21,116 nt of DNA, taken from the NCBI GenBank assembly GCA_030612185.1, contig JAUWOI010000013.1, positions 1-21,116 on the forward strand. The letters run 5' to 3'. This document shows positions 12,767 to 20,575 of the stretch, in pieces (within the stretch, counting starts at the first letter, position 1; every line of letters starts with the position of its first letter). Both the position numbers and the translations under genes were made by a program. The notes below the pieces were generated by a model. The model did not search any database. It worked only from the letters and a program-made list of their open reading frames with translations, and was not told the DNA's origin. This DNA is from Anaerolineae bacterium (GTDB lineage: Bacteria; Chloroflexota; Anaerolineae; B4-G1).

Positions 12767-14131
12767 ATGTATGATGCGATTGTCATAGGAAGCGGGCCTG
12801 GCGGCTATGTTACGGCGATCCGACTTGCCAAATTGGGCAAGTCCGTTGCCGTGATCGAAAAGGCACAGACGGGCGGCACATGCACCAATGTTGGGTGCAT
12901 TCCGACCAAAGCGATGCTGACCGCTTCTCATCTCTATACCGACATACAGAAAAAGGCAGCGAGATTCGGGATTACGGTCACAGAGTGCGAGTACAACCTC
13001 GCCGGAATCATGAAACATATGGGCAAAGTTGTTGATGCTTCGCGAAAAGGCATCCAATTCTTGTTCAAAAAGAACGGGATCGACTACTATGAGGGTACAG
13101 CCGTAGTCCAAGATCGTGAGACCGTGAAAATCGAGGAAACCGGGAAGGAACTTCAAGGGCGCAATTTGGTGTTGGCGCACGGTTCTACACCGGTGGTGTT
13201 CCCGCCATTTTCGGATGTGGAAGGAATTTGGACGAGCGACGATGTCTTTCGGATGGATGCCATTCCGGAGGAAGTCGTGATCGTTGGCGGCGGCGTAGTC
13301 GGCGTCGAGTTTTCTACGTTTCTTGCTGCACTGGGCACAAAAGTGCATATGGTCGAATTGCTCGATCACATTCTGCCTAGTGAAGATCCTGATGTGGCCA
13401 AAGTGATTCGCAAGTCGTTAACCCGGCAAGGGGTCAACATCAAGGAAGGGCACAAAGTCAGCGCAGTGGTCAAGACCGCTGAGGGCTATGTCTGTACCAT
13501 TGACAGCAAAGACGGCAGCCAGCACGAGGTAACGGCCGATTGTGTCCTGCTTGTAGTTGGTCGAAGGCCGGTCATTCCTGATGACGTCAAACAACTCGGC
13601 ATTCAGATTGAGAGGGGTGTTGTCACTAACGATTCGATGCAAACCTCGATCGAGAACATCTATGCTGTCGGGGATATCCGGGCTCAGATCATGTTGGCTC
13701 ATGTCGCTATGGCAGAAGGGATTGTGGCCGCGCATACGATTGCCGGTCAATCAAAACACATGGAGTACTCGGCGACCCCGTCGGTTATTTTCTCATCGCC
13801 GGAAATCGCCGCAACAGGGCTCAAAGAGCGGGAAGCAGATCCAGAAAAGGTACAGGTGGCGAAATTTCCGTTGATGGCCAATGGCCGCGCCCGCACGATG
13901 CTAGAGCGCGACGGATTTGTGAAAATCCTGGCAGATAAGGTCACCCATGCTGTCCTGGGAATGACCATTGTATCGCCGAATGCCACCGATATGATCATGG
14001 AAGGTGTCCTGGCCGTGCGCTATGGACTGACGGTGGACCAACTGGTGGAAGCCATCCATCCGCATCCCACCCTGACCGAGACGGTCTTGGGAGCGCTGGA
14101 AGTCGCCGAAGGGATGCCCATTCATCTCTAA
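12767..14131 (+). CDS. lpd: Dihydrolipoamide dehydrogenase-like flavoprotein
   Basis: A 454-residue pyridine nucleotide-disulfide oxidoreductase. The FAD-binding site is GSGPGGY (8-14) and the redox disulfide is CTNVGC (Cys39, Cys44). The NAD-binding motif is VIVGGGVVGVEF near residue 170, the second FAD motif is YAVGDI near 300, and the C-terminal HPHPTLTE holds the catalytic His/Glu pair. These are features of dihydrolipoamide dehydrogenase, which re-oxidises dihydrolipoyl groups with NAD. The start at 12767 follows GGAG; an ATG 12 bases upstream is possible. It is followed by a lipoyl carrier gene, while no E1/E2 or glycine cleavage genes are in view. I infer a dedicated reductase for the sulfur operon's lipoyl carrier. 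Confidence 0.88.
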   Translation: MYDAIVIGSGPGGYVTAIRLAKLGKSVAVIEKAQTGGTCTNVGCIPTKAMLTASHLYTDIQKKAARFGITVTECEYNLAGIMKHMGKVVDASRKGIQFLFKKNGIDYYEGTAVVQDRETVKIEETGKELQGRNLVLAHGSTPVVFPPFSDVEGIWTSDDVFRMDAIPEEVVIVGGGVVGVEFSTFLAALGTKVHMVELLDHILPSEDPDVAKVIRKSLTRQGVNIKEGHKVSAVVKTAEGYVCTIDSKDGSQHEVTADCVLLVVGRRPVIPDDVKQLGIQIERGVVTNDSMQTSIENIYAVGDIRAQIMLAHVAMAEGIVAAHTIAGQSKHMEYSATPSVIFSSPEIAATGLKEREADPEKVQVAKFPLMANGRARTMLERDGFVKILADKVTHAVLGMTIVSPNATDMIMEGVLAVRYGLTVDQLVEAIHPHPTLTETVLGALEVAEGMPIHL

Positions 14132-14133
14132 CG

Positions 14134-14169
14134 TGCAGAAGCACGTGAACATGCAGAAGCACGTGAACA
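14134..14169 (+). repeat. Two perfect 18-bp tandem copies before the lipoyl-carrier gene
   Basis: TGCAGAAGCACGTGAACA is present at 14134-14151 and again at 14152-14169. Each contains the palindrome CACGTG. They fill most of the gap between the two lipoyl genes and lie just before the ribosome-binding site. Confidence 0.85.
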
Positions 14170-14185
14170 ACGAGGAGAAAAAAGC

Positions 14186-14533
14186 ATGAAGAAATATGCA
14201 GAAAACCACGAGTACGCAAGTGTCGAAGGCAAGATCGCTACTGTTGGGATTTCACAAGAGGCCGCCGATGACCTGGGAGACATCACGGAGGTCACGTTTC
14301 CTGAGGTGGGAAAAGAGGTAAAGAAAGGTGACGGTTTCTTGACTCTGGAATCAATCAAAGCCACGCAGGAGATCTATGCGCCCGTGAGCGGCGTGATCAT
14401 CGAAGTGAATACGGCGCTAGCCGACACCCCAGAACTGATCAACGACGACGCTGAAGGCGAAGGCTGGATCGTCAAGATAGAGATCAGCGATGCCGCAGAA
14501 CTCGATGACCTCTTTGATGAGGATCCCTTTTAG
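14186..14533 (+). CDS. GcvH/LbpA-like lipoyl carrier protein
   Basis: A 115-residue lipoyl-domain protein of the GcvH fold. The N-terminus YAENHEYASVEGKIATVGIS matches GcvH, and the lipoylation site is Lys58 in TLESIKATQEIYAPVSG. GcvH proteins are usually about 125-130 residues; here the C-terminus is short and acidic (AAELDDLFDEDPF). GAGGAG supports the start. Glycine cleavage genes are absent, and the neighbours are TusA, DsrEFH-like proteins and a lipoamide dehydrogenase. This fits the lipoate-binding proteins (LbpA) of the sHdr sulfur-oxidation pathway rather than glycine cleavage. The sHdr subunits and lipoate ligase are not in the window. The fold is certain; the sulfur role is inferred. 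Confidence 0.85.
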   Translation: MKKYAENHEYASVEGKIATVGISQEAADDLGDITEVTFPEVGKEVKKGDGFLTLESIKATQEIYAPVSGVIIEVNTALADTPELINDDAEGEGWIVKIEISDAAELDDLFDEDPF

Positions 14534-14592
14534 AGCCAAGTGTTCTCCTGCGCCTGCTGATCATTCATAGAACAGAAGTATAACAGTCCTGA

Positions 14593-14649
14593 AACGGCCA
14601 AGCATGGTAGGCACCTCGTGCAAGAGTGTTGCCTGCTAGTTTGGCCGTT
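14593..14649. terminator. Long imperfect hairpin between convergent genes
   Basis: AACGGCCAA (14593-14601) pairs with TTGGCCGTT (14641-14649), and inner TAGGCA/TGCCT segments extend the stem. It lies between the end of the lipoyl-carrier gene and the convergent DUF362 gene, whose stop is inside it. T-runs are weak, so a bidirectional terminator is only probable. Confidence 0.5.
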
Positions 14650-15769
14650 CTTGGTTAAGTATCTGCTGAATCTCCCCGGCATAAGCCGCGCTCTCCGGGT
14701 CGGCGGTGATAAGTTCGATCTCCTCGGGGCCATCCACGCCCAGACCCAACTCCACGGCGCGGGCGATCTGTTCTTGCTGGAAGATGGCCCCCTGGCTGAC
14801 GGCTGGCGTGGTGCCGAAATAGCGCAGTATGGCCACACCGACAGCATCAATGGCCACACGGTCTGTGCCGGCCAGGATGACCTGGGCGGCGACCTGTTTG
14901 CCCCGATCTGGCCCGCCATCCACGAAGGCTTCGACGCCATCCAGTACGATCAGAGCGGGCTGATAGGCGACGTTGATCTCGGCGATCATGTGTCGCTGAT
15001 AGGGCGAACTATGCAGTTCGCTCATGTAGTCGTAGCGCTCTCCCGGCACCGATTTGGCAACCAGCCCGACGGAGTTCTTGAGAGACATGGTGAAGTGTCC
15101 GCCGTAGCGATGGGTCTTTAGGCAGCAGGCCTGGATCACACTATCGGCTGCGAGTACCGGTCGGGCCACGGCGAACCCATTTTGCCAGTGGCTTCCCTCG
15201 ACCTGCATCATCTCCCAGCCACTGGCGTCCAGTTCGTCGAACACGACGACGTCGAAGCCTAACTCGTCGGCCAAACGGAAGATACCTTTTTGCTTCATGA
15301 CGCTCCGAGTGTCGCCCATGCCGCTGCGATCTCCGACGGTAATTCGGCCTGCGCCCATAGCCTGGAGCGTTCGCACCAGGGCGCTCAGGGTGTCGTTGTG
15401 GGTAGAGCCGGGTGGGGCATCAGCGCTGTTGAAGTTGGGTTTCAGGAACAGGTTCTGGCCCTGCATTGAGTTGATTTCCAGCAGGCCCAACGCTTTGTTG
15501 ACGCCGGCTGCTCGGTCCTGGGTTTTCACGAAGACTACTTGTGCCATTGGGCTTCTCCTGGTAACTGGTGGGGTGGCCGTCGTAGTGGGGCTTGGACGAA
15601 CCGGCAATTCGGTCGTTGGGGTGGCCTCGGTGGTTGTAGTCGCGGCGGGGGTGGTGGTCGGCTGCTCAAGAAGAGCGGGCTTCGCCTGGCTGCAGGCTTC
15701 CAACGGCAGCGACGTCAGTGCCAGTCCACCGAGACTGGCCGTTGCTTTCAAGAACTCTCGTCGATTCAT
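14636..15769 (-). CDS. DUF362-domain protein with Tat signal and lipobox
   Basis: A 377-residue protein. The N-terminus MNRREFLKATASLGGLALTSLPLEAC contains a twin-arginine motif (RREFLK) and a lipobox-like LEAC, so it is probably exported folded and anchored as a lipoprotein. A Thr/Pro-rich linker covers about residues 35-70. The rest resembles DUF362: VVFVKTQDRAAGV, LFLKPNFNSADAPPG, TVGDRSGMGDTRSVMK, CLKTHRYGGHFTMSLKNSVG, and ILAGTDRVAIDAVGVAIL. The start at 15769 is chosen for the signal peptide; the frame is open further upstream only through the AGAAACCGG repeat. DUF362 proteins have no firmly established general function, and the neighbours give no clue. Confidence 0.82.
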   Translation of the reverse strand: MNRREFLKATASLGGLALTSLPLEACSQAKPALLEQPTTTPAATTTTEATPTTELPVRPSPTTTATPPVTRRSPMAQVVFVKTQDRAAGVNKALGLLEINSMQGQNLFLKPNFNSADAPPGSTHNDTLSALVRTLQAMGAGRITVGDRSGMGDTRSVMKQKGIFRLADELGFDVVVFDELDASGWEMMQVEGSHWQNGFAVARPVLAADSVIQACCLKTHRYGGHFTMSLKNSVGLVAKSVPGERYDYMSELHSSPYQRHMIAEINVAYQPALIVLDGVEAFVDGGPDRGKQVAAQVILAGTDRVAIDAVGVAILRYFGTTPAVSQGAIFQQEQIARAVELGLGVDGPEEIELITADPESAAYAGEIQQILNQERPN

Positions 15770-15815
15770 TACGCCCTCATGCTCAAGATTCCCTACTCGG
15801 GGGTAAGATAAGTTG

Positions 15816-15849
15816 AGAAACCGGTTTTTTTCCGAAAGACCCGGTTTCT
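15816..15849. repeat. AGAAACCGG/CCGGTTTCT inverted repeat
   Basis: A 9-base perfect inverted repeat (15816-15824 and 15841-15849) with a 16-base loop lies in the leader of the DUF362 gene. Its translation (KKPGLSEKNRFLN) is a typical spurious peptide of a dispersed repeat. Confidence 0.6.
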
Positions 15850-15908
15850 TTGGAACACCGACGGTCGCCGACCAGGATTTCATTGCTTCGCACGATGATG
15901 TCGCCCAG

Positions 15909-16259
15909 TCACACACTCGCTTTGCCTGAACCGGCTATCGCCTTTCCGAGACAGTCTACAACTCCTTGCCAGTCTCGCTCGGAACAATGACCAATGCGAG
16001 TGGCGGTGGTGGCTGGTAGCGTCGCTAGAAAGGTACGGAAAGCCGATGGACGACGCAGCCCCGCTTCAGCCCAATCCTTCAACAGGTAATCGGTGGGCGT
16101 CGTCGCTTTTTGAATCTGGGAGGTCACAATGTCCACAATCACGTCAGGGCGGTGTTGGTGATACATGGAACTGGAGACCACAACTGCCGGCCGGCGTTTG
16201 ACACCCTTCACGCCAGGAAAGTCAATCGTCACGGCGTCACCCGTTTGTAAAGTGCTCAT
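15909..16259 (-). CDS. MazF/PemK-family toxin
   Basis: A 116-residue protein with the MazF/PemK pattern: GDAVTIDFPGVKGVKRRPAVVVSSSMYHQ in the first 35 residues, then DVIVDIVTSQIQ and a C-terminal ATRIGHCSERDW segment. MazF-like proteins are ribosome-independent mRNA endoribonucleases of about 110-120 residues. Its ATG overlaps the stop of the upstream small gene by four bases (ATGA), as expected of a toxin-antitoxin operon. Function is inferred from family and arrangement. Confidence 0.82.
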   Translation of the reverse strand: MSTLQTGDAVTIDFPGVKGVKRRPAVVVSSSMYHQHRPDVIVDIVTSQIQKATTPTDYLLKDWAEAGLRRPSAFRTFLATLPATTATRIGHCSERDWQGVVDCLGKAIAGSGKASV

Positions 16260-16480
16260 TGCGTCTGCTCCCCCAGCGATTGGGCCGCGTACGCTAGCGA
16301 CACCCGCGTCAAATCAGCATAGTCCTCCTCGCTCCACATGTCGCTTTCATCCACCACCCACGTTGTAGGACTGCTCATCAGGTCATTCATCACCAGTTTG
16401 ACAAGTAGCAGACGTTCAATAACAGGCAGGTTTTTCACGTCTGTTTCGTAGATCTGCTGGGCAATTCCTGTGGTTTGCAT
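16256..16480 (-). CDS. Small putative antitoxin upstream of the MazF-like toxin
   Basis: A 74-residue protein, MQTTGIAQQIYETDVKNLPVIERLLLVKLVMNDLM..., ending in an acidic region rich in Glu and Asp. The motif of a helix ending in LPVIERLLLVKLVM resembles small antitoxins of the DUF2281/addiction-module type, but I cannot assign a named family. GGAGGAGG lies about 6 bases before the ATG at 16480. The four-base overlap with the MazF-like gene supports an antitoxin role. A GTGGG/CCCAC hairpin (16511-16527) lies in the leader. Confidence 0.65.
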   Translation of the reverse strand: MQTTGIAQQIYETDVKNLPVIERLLLVKLVMNDLMSSPTTWVVDESDMWSEEDYADLTRVSLAYAAQSLGEQTQ

Positions 16481-16534
16481 TGTGTATCCTCCTCCAGTAA
16501 CTGGTCTCACGTGGGAAGAGTGCCCACGCGACAT

Positions 16535-16849
16535 ACTACATTGTCACGCTTCACTCCCCCTGGCTTACTCTTCTGCTATCATACTTCTGCTAGGGCGGCC
16601 TGCGACCACCTTGGCCATAGTCTTGGGCTCGGGGAGAGTGCCGGGGCTATTTATTTTGCAGGTGGATTGTAGCATGAGGGAGGGAGAATGACAAATCGGA
16701 AGCGAACACGGATTGGTAGGATTGGCGGACTTCTTGGCGTGGCGGGTAGAGATTCTTCGCTACGCTCAGAATGACAACTAATTTCTCAGAATGACAACCA
16801 ATATCTCAGAATGACAACCAATATCTCAGAATGACAGCCAGTCTCTCGC
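16535..16849. other. Non-coding stretch between divergent units
   Basis: No convincing gene is visible between the antitoxin leader and the ABM promoter. The left part is the upstream region of the toxin-antitoxin pair, without a promoter I could pin down. The right part is filled by the 20-bp tandem repeat at 16765-16844. Confidence 0.5.
16765..16844. repeat. Four 20-bp tandem repeats (CTCAGAATGACAACCAATAT)
   Basis: Units start at 16765, 16785, 16805 and 16825; the middle two are identical, and the outer two differ at a few positions. Preceding TTCTTCGCTACG links it to the CTTCG...CTCAGAATGAC dispersed repeat type. It ends five bases before the -35 box of the ABM gene. Confidence 0.9.
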
Positions 16850-16877
16850 TTGGCAACCGCGCCGCTTCGAGTAAAAT
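16850..16877 (+). promoter_or_regulatory. Promoter of the ABM gene
   Basis: TTGGCA (16850-16855) and TAAAAT (16872-16877) are each one mismatch from consensus, with a 16-base spacer. The predicted leader is about 70 bases to the ATG at 16955. Confidence 0.6.
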
Positions 16878-16954
16878 ACCTTAGTGTTTGTCGTACAGGC
16901 CCACGGAACGGCCGCGATTATCTTCTGGCATACACAAAGGAAGGAGTGTCTACG

Positions 16955-17263
16955 ATGTTTATCGTTCACGTACACGTGCACGTCAAACCGGAGTTTGTCG
17001 AAGCCTTCAAGGAGGCGACGCTGGAGAACGGTCGCAACAGCGTGCAGGAGGCTGGGATCGCCCGCTTCGACGTGATCCAGCAGTTGGATGACCCGACCCG
17101 CTTCGTGCTGGTCGAGGTCTACCGCACGCCGGAGGACCCGGCGCGGCACAAGGAGACGGCCCACTATCAGACCTGGCGCGACACGGTGGCGGAGATGATG
17201 GCCGAACCGCGCAGCAGTGTCAAGTATAGCAACGTCTTTCCTGATGAGATGGGGTGGGGGTAG
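16955..17263 (+). CDS. Antibiotic biosynthesis monooxygenase (ABM) domain protein, LsrG-like
   Basis: A 102-residue single-domain ABM protein of the usual length for the family. [71 protein letters not shown]... shows the alternating strand, the EAGIARFDV core and the late [10 protein letters not shown] segment. Members include LsrG-like enzymes and small monooxygenases; the substrate cannot be read from sequence. AAGGAAGGAG precedes the ATG, and a promoter lies at 16850-16877. The last 71 codons are duplicated at 19274-19487 on the far side of the convergent ABC exporter. Confidence 0.85.
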   Translation: MFIVHVHVHVKPEFVEAFKEATLENGRNSVQEAGIARFDVIQQLDDPTRFVLVEVYRTPEDPARHKETAHYQTWRDTVAEMMAEPRSSVKYSNVFPDEMGWG

Positions 17264-17266
17264 AGT
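17053..17266 (+). repeat. 214-bp direct repeat, copy A (within the ABM gene)
   Basis: Matches 19274-19487 with six substitutions and no gap, by direct reading. It begins at TGGGATCGCCCGC and ends at TAGAGT just after the stop codon. Confidence 0.9.
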
Positions 17267-17283
17267 CCCGATTGGAACCTTTT

Positions 17284-19074
17284 CTAGGCAAGCGCCATCA
17301 AACGCTGCCGCTGCTCCCGGATCGCCTTCCACTTGGGCTCGTCCTCGATCCGGGCATCGTTCAAGCGCCTGTAGAGCCCCTCGTGGGCCATTAACTCCTC
17401 GTGCGTCCCCATCTCGATGACCTGGCTGCCTTCCAGGACGACGATGAGGTCTGCACCGCGTATCGTGGACAGGCGATGGGCGATGACGATGGTTGTCCGG
17501 CCTACCATCAGCCGTTCGAGCGCTTGTTGGATCAGTAACTCGGTCTCAGTATCTACCGAGGAGGTCGCCTCGTCCAGGATCAAGATTGGCGCATCCTTGA
17601 GCACCGCGCGAGCAATCGCCATGCGCTGCCTCTGCCCGCCGGACAGCTTGACGCCACGCTCGCCGATCATTGTGGCGTAGCCATCGGGCAACTGGGTGAT
17701 GAATTCGTGCGCGTTGGCGATCTCAGCCGCCTCGATCATTTCCTCTTCGGTAGCCCCCGGATGGCCAAACAGGATGTTTTCGCGCGCCGTTCCATGAAAG
17801 AGGAATACCTCCTGCAGCACAATGCTGATCTGCTGGCGCAGGCTCTTGAGCATCAGGTCGCGGATGTCGTGTCCGTCCAGCGTGATCGAACCCTCGCACA
17901 CGTCGTAAAATCGCGGGATGAGGTTGGCCAACGTTGTCTTGCCCACGCCCGTCGGCCCCACCAGTGCGACGACGGTACCTGGTGCGACATTGAGATTGAT
18001 GTGCTCCAGCACTGTGTCCCCCATAGCGTAGCGAAAGCCCACATTGCGCAAGGTAATCGCGCCCCTGGCTCTGCCAGTCAACTCGATGGCACCAGGCTGT
18101 TCAACTACGTCGGGAAGTTCGTTCAAGAGTTCGGCCACGCGCTCCGCACCTGCCAGGGCCTCTTGGACGCTTTCCCACGCCCCACTCAAGGCGCGCACGG
18201 GCTGGTAGAGCATCTCCAGGTAAAGGAAAAACGCCACCAGGTCCTCAATGGGCAGTGTCTGGTTCAATGCGAGTTGTCCGCCAAAGTAGATGAGCACGAT
18301 TGTGCCCAGAGATGAGGCGAACTCCACAAACGGGTGGAACGTCGCCATGAGACGCAGTGCGTGGAGCAGCGAATCGCGATATCTGACGATGTGGGCAGAG
18401 ACGCGCGTTGTCTCGACATCCTCCCTCGTGAAAGTTTTGATTTCACGGATGCCTGAGAGATTGTCGTTGAGCGTGGCGTTGAGTTCACCTAACTCGGCCT
18501 GACGCTTGCGAAACGCTGGCCGTACGTACTTGGGAAAGCCCCGCATAGCCAACGCGATCAAAGGAATCGGGATTATGCTCAATAGCGCGAGTTGCCAATT
18601 CATGCCGATCAGCACCACGGTAACGCCGATCAGCATAAGCGCATTCACCATCATGTCCGGCATCGCGTGCGCGATCAACCGCTCAAGCAAGTCGGAATCA
18701 TTGACCATACGCGACATCAACTGGCCTGTTTGCTTGTCCTCGTAGAAACGAAGCGATAGACGCTGCAGATGCTCATAAATACTCACCCGAACATCCGCGA
18801 CAACGCTCCAGCCTGCCACGTGGGCCATGTAACTTCTGACGAATTGTAGGCCCGCGCGCACTGCATAGATACCCAGTGCAAGCATGGCCAGCCGAGCGAT
18901 GAAACCGATTGCCTCTGGTCCCGCAGCCGGATCCGTGATAGTCGCGACCATACTCCTGATAATCCACGGGGCGACCAACTGCGCGCCTACGAGCAAGAGC
19001 ATGCTCACCACCGTCAACGCTAACGGACCAACGTACTTTTGAGCATACTTGAACACAAACTTGAGAGGCTTCAC
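17284..19074 (-). CDS. ABC exporter half-transporter (fused membrane and ATPase domains)
   Basis: A 596-residue protein. Six membrane segments lie in the first 300 residues (type I exporter fold), including the IYEHLQRLSLRFYEDKQTGQLMSRM coupling region. The nucleotide-binding domain has Walker A GPTGVGKTT, Q-loop VLQEVFLFHGTARENI, signature LSGGQRQRMAIARA, Walker B ILILDEATSSVD and the switch IAHRLSTI. All ATPase motifs are intact. It would work as a homo- or heterodimer exporting lipids, drugs or peptides. I choose the GTG at 19074 because CTGGAGGAT lies 8 bases upstream; the frame is open to 19224, but the extension has no family similarity. It is bracketed by the ABM direct repeats. Confidence 0.88.
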   Translation of the reverse strand: MKPLKFVFKYAQKYVGPLALTVVSMLLLVGAQLVAPWIIRSMVATITDPAAGPEAIGFIARLAMLALGIYAVRAGLQFVRSYMAHVAGWSVVADVRVSIYEHLQRLSLRFYEDKQTGQLMSRMVNDSDLLERLIAHAMPDMMVNALMLIGVTVVLIGMNWQLALLSIIPIPLIALAMRGFPKYVRPAFRKRQAELGELNATLNDNLSGIREIKTFTREDVETTRVSAHIVRYRDSLLHALRLMATFHPFVEFASSLGTIVLIYFGGQLALNQTLPIEDLVAFFLYLEMLYQPVRALSGAWESVQEALAGAERVAELLNELPDVVEQPGAIELTGRARGAITLRNVGFRYAMGDTVLEHINLNVAPGTVVALVGPTGVGKTTLANLIPRFYDVCEGSITLDGHDIRDLMLKSLRQQISIVLQEVFLFHGTARENILFGHPGATEEEMIEAAEIANAHEFITQLPDGYATMIGERGVKLSGGQRQRMAIARAVLKDAPILILDEATSSVDTETELLIQQALERLMVGRTTIVIAHRLSTIRGADLIVVLEGSQVIEMGTHEELMAHEGLYRRLNDARIEDEPKWKAIREQRQRLMALA

Positions 19075-19273
19075 TGCACTATCCTCCAGTATGATATGCC
19101 AACCCACCTCGCGCATCCGCTGATGCTCAGGTCTACAGGCTTTGGCGAGCAAGTGCCCGATGCGTTCGGACGTTGGTTCTAGCGAAGTTATACCAAAAAC
19201 AGTGCGCTTGTCAAGCCGTAGCACTGCAGAATCTCCTGACGAGCGACTTTGGGATTAGTCGAGGGAAGACAGG

Positions 19274-19487
19274 TGGGATCGCCCGCTTCGACGTGGTCCA
19301 GCAGTTGGATGACCCGACCCGCTTCGTGCTGGTCGAGGTCTACCGCACGCCGGAGGACCCGGCGCGGCACAAGGAGACGGCCCACTACCAGACCTGGCGC
19401 GACACGGTGGCGGAGATGATGGCGGAACCGCGCAGCAGTGTCAAGTATGGCAATGTCTTTCCTGATGAGCTGGGGTGGGGGTAGAGT
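19274..19487 (+). pseudogene. Truncated ABM gene copy (214-bp direct repeat, copy B)
   Basis: It encodes [31 protein letters not shown]... to the natural stop, lacking the first about 33 residues of the ABM protein. Six base differences from copy A give three amino-acid changes (I to V, S to G, M to L). No start with a ribosome-binding site precedes it in the right frame with ABM-like sequence. It is a 5'-truncated duplicate. Confidence 0.85.
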
Positions 19488-19495
19488 GCGACTGG

Positions 19496-20575
19496 TTATC
19501 CTGAAGACACTGGCTGCGCTGGGCGAGGTAAAAGATTCAGCAGGGCGGGAATCGAAATGACGACCAACATCCAGCCAGCCTCAATCAGCGTCCTTAACGA
19601 CTCGAACCAGCGTTCGGTTTCCACAGGGTGCCAACCAAACCAGACAGGCCAGTCCTGCTGGGGAACAATGATCCACTTACCTACGGCCATTGACAACATC
19701 GCCAGGAGAACTCCGGCGAGCAGCGCCAGCAGGCGCTTCCTGGAACTGGCGGAACGCAGGTACCCCCAGGCCCCCGCAGCCAGGGACAGCAGCGAGACCG
19801 TCATATATAAATTCTCATAGCGGTACTCATCAAAGTTAATGAGCAACCTCAATAGCGAAGCACCATACAGGGTGAATGAAACCAGCGTCCAATCGTGCCT
19901 GGCGCGCAGATAGACCGGACGCGTGCGACGCCAGGCAGCGAGTGCGAAAACAATCAAGAGTACAGTCAACAGCAGGCCCACCCAGAAGATACCCGAACTG
20001 ATCCCTTGCCACACATAGCGAGAAAATTCGTCACCAACCCTGATGATGCGATTATGCAGAATGAGCATCCGCGGCTCAAGTGCATCCAAGATGCCATATA
20101 GAACGAAGGCGGATAAAAGCGCCCCGAAAGAGGGCAAAGACCAACGAGGCAGGCCTTTGAAGAGACCCATGATGGATACAACCAACACGAAAGCCATCAG
20201 GGCGATGAATGCAACGTGCATGATGGCGGGCGGCAGGAGTTCCATGCTGGAGATCACGGGGATTAGAAACAACGCCAGCCCAACCAGCAGCGCCGGCCTC
20301 GAAACAGGCTCCCATGTAACAGGTCCATTCGTGGGGGAGTTCATGTGTTTGTTCCTCCTTTCCTGCAGATGTTCGCGCAGCGTCGCGCCAGGCCAGTCAC
20401 GCAATTCCTGCAGGCACACCGCCGCCAGCGATAGCCAACCCCGCTTATCGGCCGTCTCGACCGCTTCTGCAAAAACTTCCCGCATCTCTGCTGCAAACTC
20501 TGCGCGAAATTCCCACGGATAGAGACGTACCAGAATGCCATAAATGCGGATGATGAACCGAACCATGACGCTCAC
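19496..20575 (-). CDS. Polytopic membrane protein of the PadR-associated type
   Basis: A 359-residue protein. The first about 75 residues are soluble, with LVRLYPWEFRAEFAAEMREVFAEAVETADKRG...LQELRDWPGATLREHL, a segment common in membrane proteins encoded beside PadR regulators. About eight hydrophobic helices follow (for example ALLVGLALFLIPVISSM and GIFWVGLLLTVLLIVFALAAW). A GTG start at 20575 preceded by GGGAG overlaps the PadR stop by four bases (GTGA); an ATG at 20566 lacks a ribosome-binding site. No enzymatic motif is visible. Function is unknown; co-expression with its regulator suggests an envelope stress or transport role. Confidence 0.75.
   Translation of the reverse strand: MSVMVRFIIRIYGILVRLYPWEFRAEFAAEMREVFAEAVETADKRGWLSLAAVCLQELRDWPGATLREHLQERRNKHMNSPTNGPVTWEPVSRPALLVGLALFLIPVISSMELLPPAIMHVAFIALMAFVLVVSIMGLFKGLPRWSLPSFGALLSAFVLYGILDALEPRMLILHNRIIRVGDEFSRYVWQGISSGIFWVGLLLTVLLIVFALAAWRRTRPVYLRARHDWTLVSFTLYGASLLRLLINFDEYRYENLYMTVSLLSLAAGAWGYLRSASSRKRLLALLAGVLLAMLSMAVGKWIIVPQQDWPVWFGWHPVETERWFESLRTLIEAGWMLVVISIPALLNLLPRPAQPVSSG

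Noticed and set aside
14186..14533. Glycine cleavage H protein of a gcv operon
   Set aside because: No gcvT or gcvP is adjacent, and the neighbours are sulfur-transfer genes and a lipoamide dehydrogenase, so the gcvH symbol was not assigned.
15770..15916. N-terminal extension of the DUF362 frame
   Set aside because: It would bury the Tat signal, and its codons translate a dispersed inverted repeat.
16765..16844. CRISPR-like array
   Set aside because: The 20-bp units are directly adjacent with no unique spacers, so this is a plain tandem repeat.
19074..19224. N-terminal extension of the ABC exporter frame
   Set aside because: A GTG at 19074 has a well-placed ribosome-binding site and matches the usual exporter start; the upstream 50 codons show no family similarity.
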